From Belnapia rosea (GTDB lineage: Bacteria > Pseudomonadota > Alphaproteobacteria > Acetobacterales > Acetobacteraceae), in the NCBI RefSeq assembly GCF_900101615.1, contig NZ_FMZX01000004.1, forward strand, positions 110,777-174,776: a stretch of DNA of 64,000 nucleotides, read 5' to 3'. A program made the position numbers and the translations under genes. Every line of letters begins with the position of its first letter. The first letter of the stretch is position 1. This document shows, piece after piece, positions 55,624 to 63,460 of the stretch. The notes beneath the pieces were generated by a model. That model saw only the letters and a list, made by a program, of their open reading frames with translations, had not been told where the DNA came from and ran no database searches.

Positions 55624-56323
55624 AGGTCGTCCGGTAGCTCTCGGTCATGATCTCGTCGAGCCTACGACCAGGCGTGAAGCCTGCCAAACCGGGCGGGGTG
55701 GGGACGCCCTCCGGCATGCGGGGGCAGGGCTCGGCGGCGCCGATCACCTGGGTCACCGGGAAGCGGGCGGCGTAGATGGGGAGGGCATAATCCTCCTCCT
55801 CGTCGCCGACGCCCTTGGCGCGGATCTTCCCGCTGGCTTCCTCGATGGTCATGCCGATGACCATGGTCGCCTTCAGCTCCTGCGTGGTGCTGGGGCGGAG
55901 CTCGGCATTCCGGCCGGGGTAGAAGCGGTCGATCATGATATCGAGCGCCTTCGACTTCTCCTCCAGGTCCTCGACGATATGCGCGGTGCCGAAGCACATG
56001 GCGGAGCGGTAGTCGACCGAGTGGTTGAAGCCGCAGCGGGCGAGGACGAGGCTGTCGAGATGCGTCACCGTCAGGCAGACCGGGATGCCCGGCTTCTGGA
56101 CGCGCAGCATCCGGCTGGCCGAGGAGCCGTGCCAGTAGAGGTGGTTGCCCTCGCGCCAGAAGGCGGTCGGGGTGCAGTAGGGCTGGCCATCGATGACATA
56201 GGCGATGTGGCAGATCATCGCCGCATCGAGGATGGCGTGCACCGTCTCGTGGTCGTAGCGGCCGCGCTCATGCAGGCGCTTCACCCGGTTGCGGGGCGTG
56301 ACGGGATAGGCGGTCTCTGACAT
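55598..56323 (-). CDS. PPOX-class FMN flavoprotein (NimA/pyridoxamine phosphate oxidase-like)
   Basis: 241 residues with a split-barrel flavin fold: VTPRNRVKRLHERGRYDHET, ICHIAYVIDGQPYCTPTAFW, NHLYWHGSSASRMLR (FMN phosphate site) and SVDYRSAMCFGTAHIVED. Relatives include NimA nitroreductases and other PNPOx-like proteins; B6 activity cannot be inferred from this alone. It is the first gene of the unit with the amidase and diverges from a PLP-type MocR regulator across ~95 bp. Confidence 0.88.
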   Translation of the reverse strand: MSETAYPVTPRNRVKRLHERGRYDHETVHAILDAAMICHIAYVIDGQPYCTPTAFWREGNHLYWHGSSASRMLRVQKPGIPVCLTVTHLDSLVLARCGFNHSVDYRSAMCFGTAHIVEDLEEKSKALDIMIDRFYPGRNAELRPSTTQELKATMVIGMTIEEASGKIRAKGVGDEEEDYALPIYAARFPVTQVIGAAEPCPRMPEGVPTPPGLAGFTPGRRLDEIMTESYRTTYGTGHGDD

Positions 56324-56366
56324 GGGGCTTCTCTCGCATGGGGCGACGGGTTCATATGACAGGCTC

Positions 56367-56415
56367 GATTGGTCCGGCGTGAGGGCCAATCTTGTGCCCC
56401 GAGGCTGGACCAATC
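56367..56415. promoter_or_regulatory. Three copies of a 9-bp motif: probable MocR operators
   Basis: GATTGGTCC at 56367-56375, and its inverted forms GGGCCAATC at 56383-56391 (one mismatch) and GGACCAATC at 56407-56415 (exact). Starts are 16 and 24 bases apart. The last copy ends three bases before the mocR ATG. PdxR/MocR regulators are known to bind such direct/inverted repeats between divergent genes, so regulation of both sides is likely. Confidence 0.6.
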
Positions 56416-56418
56416 GCC

Positions 56419-57831
56419 ATGGAAGCCGACCTGCTGCTGATCCCGATCGATCGCGCCAGCCCGGAGCCGGTGCTGCGCCAGGTCTATCTGGCGCTGCGCC
56501 GGGCGATCCTCTCCGGCGCCATTCCGGCGGGCGGGCGGCTGCCACCGACCCGGGCGCTGGCGGCGCGGCTCGGGATCGCCCGCAATTCCGTGGTGGCGGC
56601 CTATGAGCAGCTATTGGCCGAGGGTTTCATCGAGGGACGGGTCGGCGCCGGCAGCTATGTGGCAGGCGACCTGCCGGAGCCGCTGGAGCTGCCGCCCCCG
56701 GCCGCGCCGGCGCCGGCGCCGGTGGTGCCGCATGCCGGGCTCTATGGCGCGGCGCCCTTCAACACCGGCCGCTGCACGCTGGACGACCGGACGCTGCAGG
56801 TCTGGCGCGGGCTGACGGCGCGGCGGCTGCAGCGGCCGGACCCCGCGCTGCTCGGCTATGCCGACCCGCGCGGCTCGGCGGCGCTGCGCGGGGCGGTGGC
56901 CCGCTACCTGCGCGCGGCACGGGCGGTGCGGTGCGAGCCGGAGCAGGTGGTGGTGACGGCCGGGGCCCAGCAGGCGATCGACCTGGTGCTGCGCGTGCTG
57001 CTGCGGCCGGGCGATGCGGCCTGGATGGAGGATCCCGGCTATCCGGCGGTGCGGGCGGCGCTGGAAGCGGCGGGGGCGCGCATCGTCCCCGTCCCGGTCG
57101 ATGGGCAGGGGATGGATGTGGGGAGCGGCATCGCCGCGGCGCCGGAGGCACGGCTCGCCTATGTCACGCCCTCCTCGCAATATCCGCTTGGCGTGGTGCT
57201 CTCGATGGCGCGGCGGCTCGAGCTGCTGGCCTGGGCGAGACGGGCCGGCGCCTGGGTGCTGGAGGATGATTACGACAGCGAGTTCCGCTATGCCGGGCGG
57301 CCGCTCGCCTCTCTCCAGGGCGTGGATGAGGCGGGGCGGGTCATCTATGTCGGCACCTTCAGCAAGGTGCTCTTCCCCGGGCTGCGGCTCGGCTATGCGG
57401 TGCTGCCGCCGGCCTTGCTGGAGGGTGTGCTCTCGACCCGGCTGCTGAGCGACTGGCACCCGGCCGCCCTGCAGGAGGGCGTCGTCACCGACTTCATCGA
57501 GGAGGGGCATTTCGCCCAGCACCTGCGGCGGATGCGTCAGCACTACCGCGGCACGCGGGACGCGCTGGTGGCGGCGCTGCGCGAGCACCTGCCGGGGCGG
57601 CTGGAGGTCGAGGTGCCGGACCAGGGGATGAAGCTGCTCGCCCGGCTCCGCCCTGGCCTCCTCGACACCGCGGTGGCGGCGGCGGCGGCGCGGCGCGGGA
57701 TCATCGCCCGGCCGGTGAGCCCGATGTTCCTGGCGGCGCCGCCGGTCCAGGCGCTGATGCTCGGCTTCTCGGGGCATGAGCCGGGGGCGCTGCGCTGGGC
57801 GGCGCGGGAGCTGGCCCTGGCGATGGCGTAA
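56419..57831 (+). CDS. MocR/PdxR-type regulator (GntR HTH fused to aminotransferase fold)
   Basis: 470 residues. The N-terminal GntR winged helix (LRQVYLALRRAILSGAIPAG, GGRLPPTRALAARLG, RNSVVAAYEQLLAEGFIEG) is joined by a Pro/Ala linker to a fold type I aminotransferase domain. GYADPRGSAALRGAVARYL, VTAGAQQAIDLVLRVLL and WVLEDDYDSEFRY follow, with the PLP Lys in GTFSKVLFPGLRLGY. Such regulators bind PLP or PLP adducts as effectors. ATG 56419 gives the usual N-terminus; a TTG at 56392 with GAGGG upstream would add nine residues. Confidence 0.92.
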   Translation: MEADLLLIPIDRASPEPVLRQVYLALRRAILSGAIPAGGRLPPTRALAARLGIARNSVVAAYEQLLAEGFIEGRVGAGSYVAGDLPEPLELPPPAAPAPAPVVPHAGLYGAAPFNTGRCTLDDRTLQVWRGLTARRLQRPDPALLGYADPRGSAALRGAVARYLRAARAVRCEPEQVVVTAGAQQAIDLVLRVLLRPGDAAWMEDPGYPAVRAALEAAGARIVPVPVDGQGMDVGSGIAAAPEARLAYVTPSSQYPLGVVLSMARRLELLAWARRAGAWVLEDDYDSEFRYAGRPLASLQGVDEAGRVIYVGTFSKVLFPGLRLGYAVLPPALLEGVLSTRLLSDWHPAALQEGVVTDFIEEGHFAQHLRRMRQHYRGTRDALVAALREHLPGRLEVEVPDQGMKLLARLRPGLLDTAVAAAAARRGIIARPVSPMFLAAPPVQALMLGFSGHEPGALRWAARELALAMA

Positions 57832-57883
57832 TTATGCGCCTACCTGTCTGGGCAGCCAGGCCGGTGCCGCCTAGAAGCAGCGG

Positions 57884-59116
57884 GTGAGTCCGCGTGACAT
57901 CCCGGAGGGCGACCCTCCTCCCGCCGCCACCCTGTCGCCGCCGGCGCGCCTGAAGCCATCCATGCTGCTGCTGGTGGCGATGACGGGCATCGGCCCCTTC
58001 ACCATGCAGATCCTCATCCCCAGCCTGCCGGCGCTGGCGGAGGCGCTGTCGTCCAGCTACGGCACGGCCCAGCTGACGCTGACGCTCTATCTGGCGGGGG
58101 TGGCGGTGGCGCAGCTCATCTATGGGCCGCTTTCCGACCGCTACGGGCGGAAGCCGCTGCTGCTGGGCGGGCTGGTGCTCTATTGCCTGGGCAGCCTGGG
58201 CGCGGCGCTGGCGCCCTCCATCCATGGGCTGATTCTGGCGCGGGTGGTGCAGGCGGTGGGCGGTTGCGCCGGGCTGGTGCTGGGCCGCGCGATGATCCGC
58301 GACGCCTATCCGCGGGAGGAGGCGGCAAGCCGGCTCGGCATCGTCAGTACGGCGATGGCGGTCGCGCCGATGATCGCGCCGCTGCTCGGCAGCCTGCTCG
58401 AGACCGAATTCGGCTGGCGCGCGCCGATGCTCGCCTGCCTTGTCTTCGGCCTGCCGCTGCTGGCCGCGATCCGCCTTCGCCTGCCGGAGACGCTGGCCGA
58501 GCCGGCGCCGCTGCCGGGCCTCGCCGGGATGCTCGGCGCCTATGCGTCGCTGCTCAGGCTGCCGGCCTTCCGCGCCTATTGCGGCATCACGGCCTTCGCC
58601 ACGGGGATGTTCTTCGCCTTCGCCGGGGGCGCGCCGCTCGTCGTCATCAAGGGGCTTGGCTACAGCTCGACCGCCTATGCCGTGGCGATGATGACGACGC
58701 CCTTCGCCTGGAGCTCCGGCACCTTCATCGCGGCGCGGCTGACCGGGCGGGTCGGCATGGCGCGGATGATGGCACTCGGCACCGGCGTGATGGTGACGGG
58801 CGGGCTGCTCGCGGTGCTGCTGCCGCTGCTGGTGCCCGGGCATATCGCGCTGATGTTCCTGCCCATGGCGGTCTCGGCCTTCGGCAACGGCATGACCCAG
58901 CCCAATGCCATCGCCTGCGCCATCAGCGTGCGGCCCAACCTGGCGGGCACCGCCTCGGGCTTCATCGGCGCGGCGCAGATGGGCTGCGGCGCGCTGATGA
59001 CGGTGCTCTGCGGCATGACCGAGACGGGATGGGGGCTGGCGACGGGTTTCTGGATGCTGGTCTCGGCCCTGGCGACGCTCTGGGCGCTACTGGCCTCGCG
59101 GCGCCTGAAGGCCTGA
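57884..59116 (+). CDS. Bcr/CflA family drug-resistance MFS exporter
   Basis: 410 residues with 12 predicted helices. IYGPLSDRYGRKPLLLGGLV is MFS motif A, and GLVLGRAMIRDAYPREEAAS the Bcr/CflA-specific loop after helix 4. PSLPALAEALSSSYGTAQLT opens the first periplasmic face. The GTG start at 57884 gives a 25-residue polar lead; a later ATG at 57961 would cut into helix 1. It lies 52 bases after mocR in the same direction. Substrates in the family include bicyclomycin and chloramphenicol. Confidence 0.88.
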   Translation: MSPRDIPEGDPPPAATLSPPARLKPSMLLLVAMTGIGPFTMQILIPSLPALAEALSSSYGTAQLTLTLYLAGVAVAQLIYGPLSDRYGRKPLLLGGLVLYCLGSLGAALAPSIHGLILARVVQAVGGCAGLVLGRAMIRDAYPREEAASRLGIVSTAMAVAPMIAPLLGSLLETEFGWRAPMLACLVFGLPLLAAIRLRLPETLAEPAPLPGLAGMLGAYASLLRLPAFRAYCGITAFATGMFFAFAGGAPLVVIKGLGYSSTAYAVAMMTTPFAWSSGTFIAARLTGRVGMARMMALGTGVMVTGGLLAVLLPLLVPGHIALMFLPMAVSAFGNGMTQPNAIACAISVRPNLAGTASGFIGAAQMGCGALMTVLCGMTETGWGLATGFWMLVSALATLWALLASRRLKA

Positions 59117-59126
59117 GCGGCGCCGG

Positions 59127-59149
59127 ATGGCCGGGTCGGGCCCGGCCAT
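59127..59149. terminator. Hairpin between convergent MFS and yqgE genes
   Basis: ATGGCCGGG and CCCGGCCAT pair perfectly around TCGGG, ten bases past the MFS stop and seven before the yqgE stop. Probable shared terminator; no U-tract. Confidence 0.6.
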
Positions 59150-59156
59150 GGTGGCG

Positions 59157-59759
59157 TCAGGCGTGCCCGGCCGCGCCTGACAGCAGCAGGGGGTCGATGC
59201 GCAGCTTGGCCATGGCCTGGCGCCACTTGTCGTCATGCCCCTCGCCGAAGAGCAGCGCCTCGTCCGGATCGACCGAGAGCCAGGAATTGGCCTGGATCTC
59301 GTCCTCCAGCTGGCCCGGTCCCCAGCCGGCATAGCCGAGCGCCAGGATGCCGCTGCGCGGGCCGCCGCCACCGGCAATCGCCTTCAGGATGTCGACGCTG
59401 GCGGTCAGCGCGAGGTCCTCGGCGACGGGGAGGGACGCGTCGCTGGTCCAGTCCTTGGTATGGAGGACGAAGCCACGGCCGCCTTCGACCGGGCCGCCCT
59501 GGATGAGGGCGATGCGCCGTTGCGGCGGCACCGGTTCCAGCTCGAGCTGCTTCAGCAGCTCGTCGAAGGACATGCCCTCGATGGGCTTGTTGATGATGAT
59601 GCCCATGGCCCCTTCCGGGGAATGGGCGCAGAGGCAGATCACGGAGCCGGCGAAGCGAGGATCCTGCATGTTCGGCATCGCGACCAGGATCTGGCCGCTG
59701 AGATAGCCTTCCTCGTGGCTGGCCTGGGCTGTCGGTCGGGTGCGTGCGCGTTTGGCCAT
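59157..59759 (-). CDS. YqgE/AlgH family protein (UPF0301)
   Basis: 200 residues. GYLSGQILVAMPNMQDPRFA, then VICLCAHSPEGAMGIIINKP and LIQGGPVEGGRGFVLHTKDW, then LALGYAGWGPGQLEDEI cover the whole family. The N-terminal 17 residues are basic. ATG 59759 has no clear ribosome site; ATG 59840 with GGGAGG upstream would add 27 residues. Role unknown; linked by name to alginate regulation in Pseudomonas but with no proven biochemical activity. Confidence 0.88.
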   Translation of the reverse strand: MAKRARTRPTAQASHEEGYLSGQILVAMPNMQDPRFAGSVICLCAHSPEGAMGIIINKPIEGMSFDELLKQLELEPVPPQRRIALIQGGPVEGGRGFVLHTKDWTSDASLPVAEDLALTASVDILKAIAGGGGPRSGILALGYAGWGPGQLEDEIQANSWLSVDPDEALLFGEGHDDKWRQAMAKLRIDPLLLSGAAGHA

Positions 59760-59926
59760 GGGCACAAGATGGCGGGTGGGCCGGGGCCACGCAAGCAGGC
59801 CGGGGGCTGCGCGCGAGGGGGTGACGACGCTGCCGTTCACGTCAGCGCTGCCTCCCGGCGCCGGCCATGCGGTGACAGCGGCCGGGGAAGCGACTACAGG
59901 AAGACACCTCGGAGGAGAGAACCCCC

Positions 59927-60409
59927 ATGACCATCCAGGTTGGCGAGAGCATTCCCTCGGCGAAGCTGGTGCAAGGCACCGCGGAAGGCCCGAAGGAGAT
60001 CACCACTGAGGAGTTGTTCGGCGGCAAGACGGTGGTGCTGTTCGGCGTGCCGGGAGCCTTCACGCCCACCTGCTCGGCCAAGCACCTGCCCGGCTATGTG
60101 ACGCAGTACGATGCGCTGACGGCCAAGGGCGCCGATGTCGTCGCCTGCATCGCGGTGAATGACGCTTTCGTCATGGGCGCCTGGGGCAAGGACCAGGGCG
60201 TTGGCGACAAGGTGGTGATGCTGGCCGATGGCAGCGCCGAATTCACCAGGAAGCTTGGCCTCGAGCTGGACCTGACGGCGCGTGGCCTCGGCGTCCGCAG
60301 CCAGCGCTTCGCCCTGGTGGCGAAGGACGGCAAGGTGACGCATGTGGCCGTGGAGGCGCCGGGCGCCTTCGAGGTGAGCAAGGCCGAAGCCATCCTGGCC
60401 GTCCTCTGA
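59927..60409 (+). CDS. Peroxiredoxin (Prx5/AhpE-like, redoxin domain)
   Basis: 160 residues. GVPGAFTPTCSAKHLPGY contains the peroxidatic Cys in the Prx5 PxxxTxxC setting. CIAVNDAFVMGAWGKDQ and ADGSAEFTRKLGLELDLTA are typical. The resolving Cys of the two-Cys type is not obvious beyond the Cys in VVACIAVN, so it may be reduced by glutaredoxin or glutathione. GGAGGAGAG precedes the ATG. A short gene follows after 16 bases. Confidence 0.93.
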   Translation: MTIQVGESIPSAKLVQGTAEGPKEITTEELFGGKTVVLFGVPGAFTPTCSAKHLPGYVTQYDALTAKGADVVACIAVNDAFVMGAWGKDQGVGDKVVMLADGSAEFTRKLGLELDLTARGLGVRSQRFALVAKDGKVTHVAVEAPGAFEVSKAEAILAVL

Positions 60410-60425
60410 GCGAAAGGCCGCGGCC

Positions 60426-60692
60426 ATGAACCCCTTCACCGCCGCGGCCTTTGCCTGGCAGACGGCCTTCGTCTTCACGCTCCGCAGCGCGCAGCTCTGG
60501 GCCCAGCCGGCGGAGGCGCAGACGCGGCTCACCGGCTATGTGCTGGAGAAGCAGCGGGCCTTCACCTCCGGCGCCTTCGCGGCCGGGCAGGCGGCGCTCT
60601 CGGGTGCCGGGGCCGAGGCGGTGATGGCAGCGGCCATTGCGCCTGCGCATCGCCGGGTGCGGGCGAATATGCGGAAGATCATCCGGGGCTGA
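60426..60692 (+). CDS. Small phasin-like protein
   Basis: 88 residues, mostly amphipathic helix, Ala-rich with spaced Gln and Arg (FAWQTAFVFTLRSAQLWAQP, AAGQAALSGAGAEAVMAAAI), ending in a basic tail (RRVRANMRKIIRG). This resembles short phasin-type granule proteins of alphaproteobacteria. It probably shares a transcript with the peroxiredoxin. The last 14 bases overlap the convergent MFS gene. No PHA synthesis genes are in the window, so the link to granules is inference. Confidence 0.55.
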   Translation: MNPFTAAAFAWQTAFVFTLRSAQLWAQPAEAQTRLTGYVLEKQRAFTSGAFAAGQAALSGAGAEAVMAAAIAPAHRRVRANMRKIIRG

Positions 60693-61890
60693 GAACCGGC
60701 GCGCCCCTCCGCCGCAGCGCGAGGCCGCCGAGCAGCGCCAAGGCCGCCAGGTTGCAGGCGATCCCCGCCTGCCAGGCGATGGTGTAGAAGCCGAAGCGGT
60801 CATAAAGGAAGCCGGCCAGCCAGGCGCCGGCCGCCATGCCGGAGAGGCTGAGGAAGAGCAGCGCCGGCACCCGCCAGGCCGCCTCCCGGGCCGGGAACAG
60901 CTCCCGCACCGTCATCACATAGGCGGGCACGATCCCGCTGAAGCCGAGGCCGAAGCCGGCCGCGACCAGGAAGAGCCCGGCCTCGTCCTGGGTCGTCAGG
61001 AAGGCCGCCATGCCCACCGTCTGGCACAGGTTGCCGGCGATGACGGTGTTCAGCCCGCCGATCCGGTCGGAGAGCCAGCCCCAGAATTGGCGGGCCAGGA
61101 AGGCCATGCTCAGCAGCAGCGAGAGCATCAGCGCCCCCTCCCGCGCGCCGATGCCGAGATCGCCGCAGAAGGCGACGAGATGGGCAGCGGGCATCGCCAT
61201 GGGGATGCAGCAAAGGAAGGAGGCCAGGGCCAGCAGCCCGAGCGCCAGGTTGGGGGCGAGGCCGAGCACCTGCGCCGGGCGGGCAGGGCCCGTCACCGCC
61301 ACATCGCCGGCCAGGGGGGCGGGTGGCGGGCGCAGCACCAGCGCGGCCAGCGGCAGGATGGTGGCGGCGGCGAAGAGCCCGTAGCCGAGCATCACCCGCT
61401 GCCAGCCATGGGCGGCGATCAGCCGCTCGAACAGCGCCGGCCAGACCGCGCCGGCCACATACTGGCCGGAGGAGACGAGGGCGAGGGCCGCGCCGCGCCG
61501 CCGGTCGAACCAGAGCGAGACATAGGTCATCATCGGCGGATAGAGCGCGCCATTGCCGAGCAGCCCGACCAGCAGGCCGAAGCCGAGCAGGAGCTGCCAG
61601 GCGGCCCCACCCGAGGCCAGGGCCAGCCCGGCACAGACCATGCTGCCGCCCAGCAGGGCGACGAGCCGGGTGGAACTGCGCCCGGCGAGCCAGCCCATCA
61701 GGATGCCGCCCGCCCCGGCGCCGAGATAGGCGAGGGAGGAAGCGAGGGCAGGGATGGCCCGGGCATCGCCCAGATCGGCGGCGATGGGGCGGAGCGCCAC
61801 CACCACCAGCAGCGGCGCGCCGAAGGAGACCGAGAGGATGGCGACGGCGGCGAGGGCGACGAGCCAGGAAGCGCGGCTCTCGATGCTCAC
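60679..61890 (-). CDS. MFS transporter
   Basis: 403 residues with about 12 helices. GILMGWLAGRSSTRLVALLG is the motif A region (variant), YPPMMTYVSLWFDRRRGAAL is typical of the oxalate/formate antiporter-like and YnfM-like groups, and FWGWLSDRIGGLNTVIAGNL gives the second motif A. GTG 61890 overlaps the MBL gene stop as GTGA; GTG 61896 is two codons earlier. Coupled to the hydrolase, it may import or export that enzyme's substrate or product. Confidence 0.85.
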   Translation of the reverse strand: MSIESRASWLVALAAVAILSVSFGAPLLVVVALRPIAADLGDARAIPALASSLAYLGAGAGGILMGWLAGRSSTRLVALLGGSMVCAGLALASGGAAWQLLLGFGLLVGLLGNGALYPPMMTYVSLWFDRRRGAALALVSSGQYVAGAVWPALFERLIAAHGWQRVMLGYGLFAAATILPLAALVLRPPPAPLAGDVAVTGPARPAQVLGLAPNLALGLLALASFLCCIPMAMPAAHLVAFCGDLGIGAREGALMLSLLLSMAFLARQFWGWLSDRIGGLNTVIAGNLCQTVGMAAFLTTQDEAGLFLVAAGFGLGFSGIVPAYVMTVRELFPAREAAWRVPALLFLSLSGMAAGAWLAGFLYDRFGFYTIAWQAGIACNLAALALLGGLALRRRGAPVLSPG

Positions 61891-62744
61891 CAGCACATCA
61901 GCATCCGCAGCCCGTCCGCGTCGCGCACCACCCGCCCGGCGGTGCGGCCGGCGAAGTGGGTGCCGATGACGAGCACGGGCTTGCCGGCGAAGCCGCCGAA
62001 GATGGCGCGCCGCGTCGCTTCCGCCTGGGCAGGGTCGGCATCGGCGGTGGAATTCCAGTGCGGGCGGGCAAGCTGGCAGGGGTGGTGGGCGATGTCGCCG
62101 GTGATGAAGCCCTGCTCGCCCGCGGATTCGATCAGCACGCTGACATGGCCGGGCGTATGGCCGAAGCTCGGCACCAGCCGGATCTCGGGGCAAAGCCGGT
62201 GGTCGGCCTCGACCAGCTCGTGCAGCCCGGCCTCGACGATGGGCTGGACGGAATCGGCGAAGACCGCGGCCTGGGCGGCGTCGCCGGCGCCTTGCGACCA
62301 GTGCTCGAATTCCTGTCGGCCGAAGAGGTAGCGGGCGCGCGGGAAGCTTGGCACCCAGCGGCCCTCCACCAGCCGCGTGTTCCAGCCGACATGGTCGACA
62401 TGGAGATGGGTGCAGAGGACGGTGTCGATGCTCTCGGGCGGGAAGCCGGCCTCGGCCATCTCCTCGAGGAAGCGGGACTGGCGGGCATTCCAGTGCGGGA
62501 TCTTGCGGCCCTGCTTGTCATTGCCGAGGCAGGTATCGACGAGGATGCGGCGGCCCGGCGCCTCGACAACCAGCGCATGGATGCTGAGGCGGAGACGCCC
62601 GGCCTCATCGGCGAAGTCCGGCATCAGCCAGTCGATCTTGCGGACTTCCTCGGGCGTTGCCTGCGGCAGCAGGAAGCGGCTGCCCCCGGTCGCCTCCAGC
62701 TCGACGAGCTTGGTGACGGTGACCTGACCGATGGTCCAGCGCAT
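61887..62744 (-). CDS. MBL-fold metallo-hydrolase
   Basis: 285 residues. The zinc motif HxHxDH appears in VLCTHLHVDHVGWN. Further metal ligands are in FGHTPGHVSVLI, FITGDIAHHPCQL and VIGTHFAG. The N-terminus IGQVTVTKLVELEATGG and LVDTCLGNDKQGR place it with the AidB/quinolone-lactonase-like group that includes N-acyl homoserine lactonases, but substrate specificity cannot be read. It is the first gene of a two-gene unit with the MFS transporter. Confidence 0.88.
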   Translation of the reverse strand: MRWTIGQVTVTKLVELEATGGSRFLLPQATPEEVRKIDWLMPDFADEAGRLRLSIHALVVEAPGRRILVDTCLGNDKQGRKIPHWNARQSRFLEEMAEAGFPPESIDTVLCTHLHVDHVGWNTRLVEGRWVPSFPRARYLFGRQEFEHWSQGAGDAAQAAVFADSVQPIVEAGLHELVEADHRLCPEIRLVPSFGHTPGHVSVLIESAGEQGFITGDIAHHPCQLARPHWNSTADADPAQAEATRRAIFGGFAGKPVLVIGTHFAGRTAGRVVRDADGLRMLMCW

Positions 62745-62755
62745 GTGATGGCCTC

Positions 62756-62781
62756 CCCACCGCCATAGCAGCGGCGGTGGG
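62756..62781 (-). terminator. Hairpin downstream of the second DUF2934 gene
   Basis: CCCACCGCC and GGCGGTGGG form a perfect 9-bp stem with an eight-base loop, between the DUF2934 stop (62814) and the MBL gene start on the same strand. Likely terminator for the upstream small gene. Confidence 0.55.
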
Positions 62782-62813
62782 CCGAGGCGTCAAGCATCGG
62801 AGGCCGGGCGGCG

Positions 62814-63026
62814 TCAGGACGGCGTGCCGACCCCGGTGATGCCGCTATGGGCCGGCGGGTCGCTGGCGGGGAAGCTCTCCTCGCTGGCCTCGTCGGTGGC
62901 TTCGTCCTCCTCGGCAGCCATGGCGCGGCGCCAGTGCTCCTCCGCCAGACCGTGCGGCTGGCCGTCGCCGATCCAGAGAAAATAGGCGCGCTCGCGGATG
63001 CGGGCCTCGCGGTCCTCGTCGGTCAT
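62814..63026 (-). CDS. DUF2934 small protein with FPASDP tail
   Basis: 70 residues. REARIRERAYFLWIGDGQPH and AEEHWRRAMAAEE are the DUF2934 helices; the acidic tail DEASEESFPASDPPAHSG carries the FPASDP motif also seen in the 34192-34563 protein. Paralog of 18506-18703. AGGAGGA precedes the ATG. Function unknown. Confidence 0.8.
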   Translation of the reverse strand: MTDEDREARIRERAYFLWIGDGQPHGLAEEHWRRAMAAEEDEATDEASEESFPASDPPAHSGITGVGTPS

Positions 63027-63166
63027 GCAGGGGGTCCTCCTCCTGGTGCGGGCTCAACCCTTGCCGCGTCGCCTGGTTGCACTGATCCGCGATGCACGGG
63101 CGCTTGAATGGTACGGAACGATCGCACCGCACAAAATCATGGCGGCAACGGCATGATGGTCGAGCA

Positions 63167-63424
63167 GTGCAGGACATCCTTGATAGACGGAGGACGGAGG
63201 CCGCGCAGGCGCTCCGCCCCAACCCCACCGCCTGGCAGCAGGCCCGCCCGCGGGCCGTGGCGGTGGTGGAGTCCCGGCCTGCAGGGCCGCGGCTGGGCGA
63301 GCTGGTGCAGCGCCTGCTGCTGCAGGGCGCGTCCGGCAACCCCAAGGCGATGCTCGGCGCCGCGACCCTGGCCTGGACGGCGGCGCTGCTGGGCGTGGCC
63401 TGGCTGTTGGACGTGTTCCCCTGA
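63167..63424 (+). CDS. Small protein with one C-terminal membrane helix
   Basis: From GTG 63167 the product has 85 residues. It has a basic N-terminal region (DILDRRRTEAAQALRPNPTA), a helical middle (LGELVQRLLLQGASG), and a terminal hydrophobic helix running through MLGAATLAWTAALLGVAWLL, so it would be tail-anchored. A longer form could begin at 63092, but the added Arg/His-rich stretch looks non-coding. The ribosome site is weak. No family recognised. Confidence 0.45.
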   Translation: MQDILDRRRTEAAQALRPNPTAWQQARPRAVAVVESRPAGPRLGELVQRLLLQGASGNPKAMLGAATLAWTAALLGVAWLLDVFP

Positions 63425-63460
63425 TGACAGGCGGCGGCGCCTCCTGTTGACTGCCGCCGC

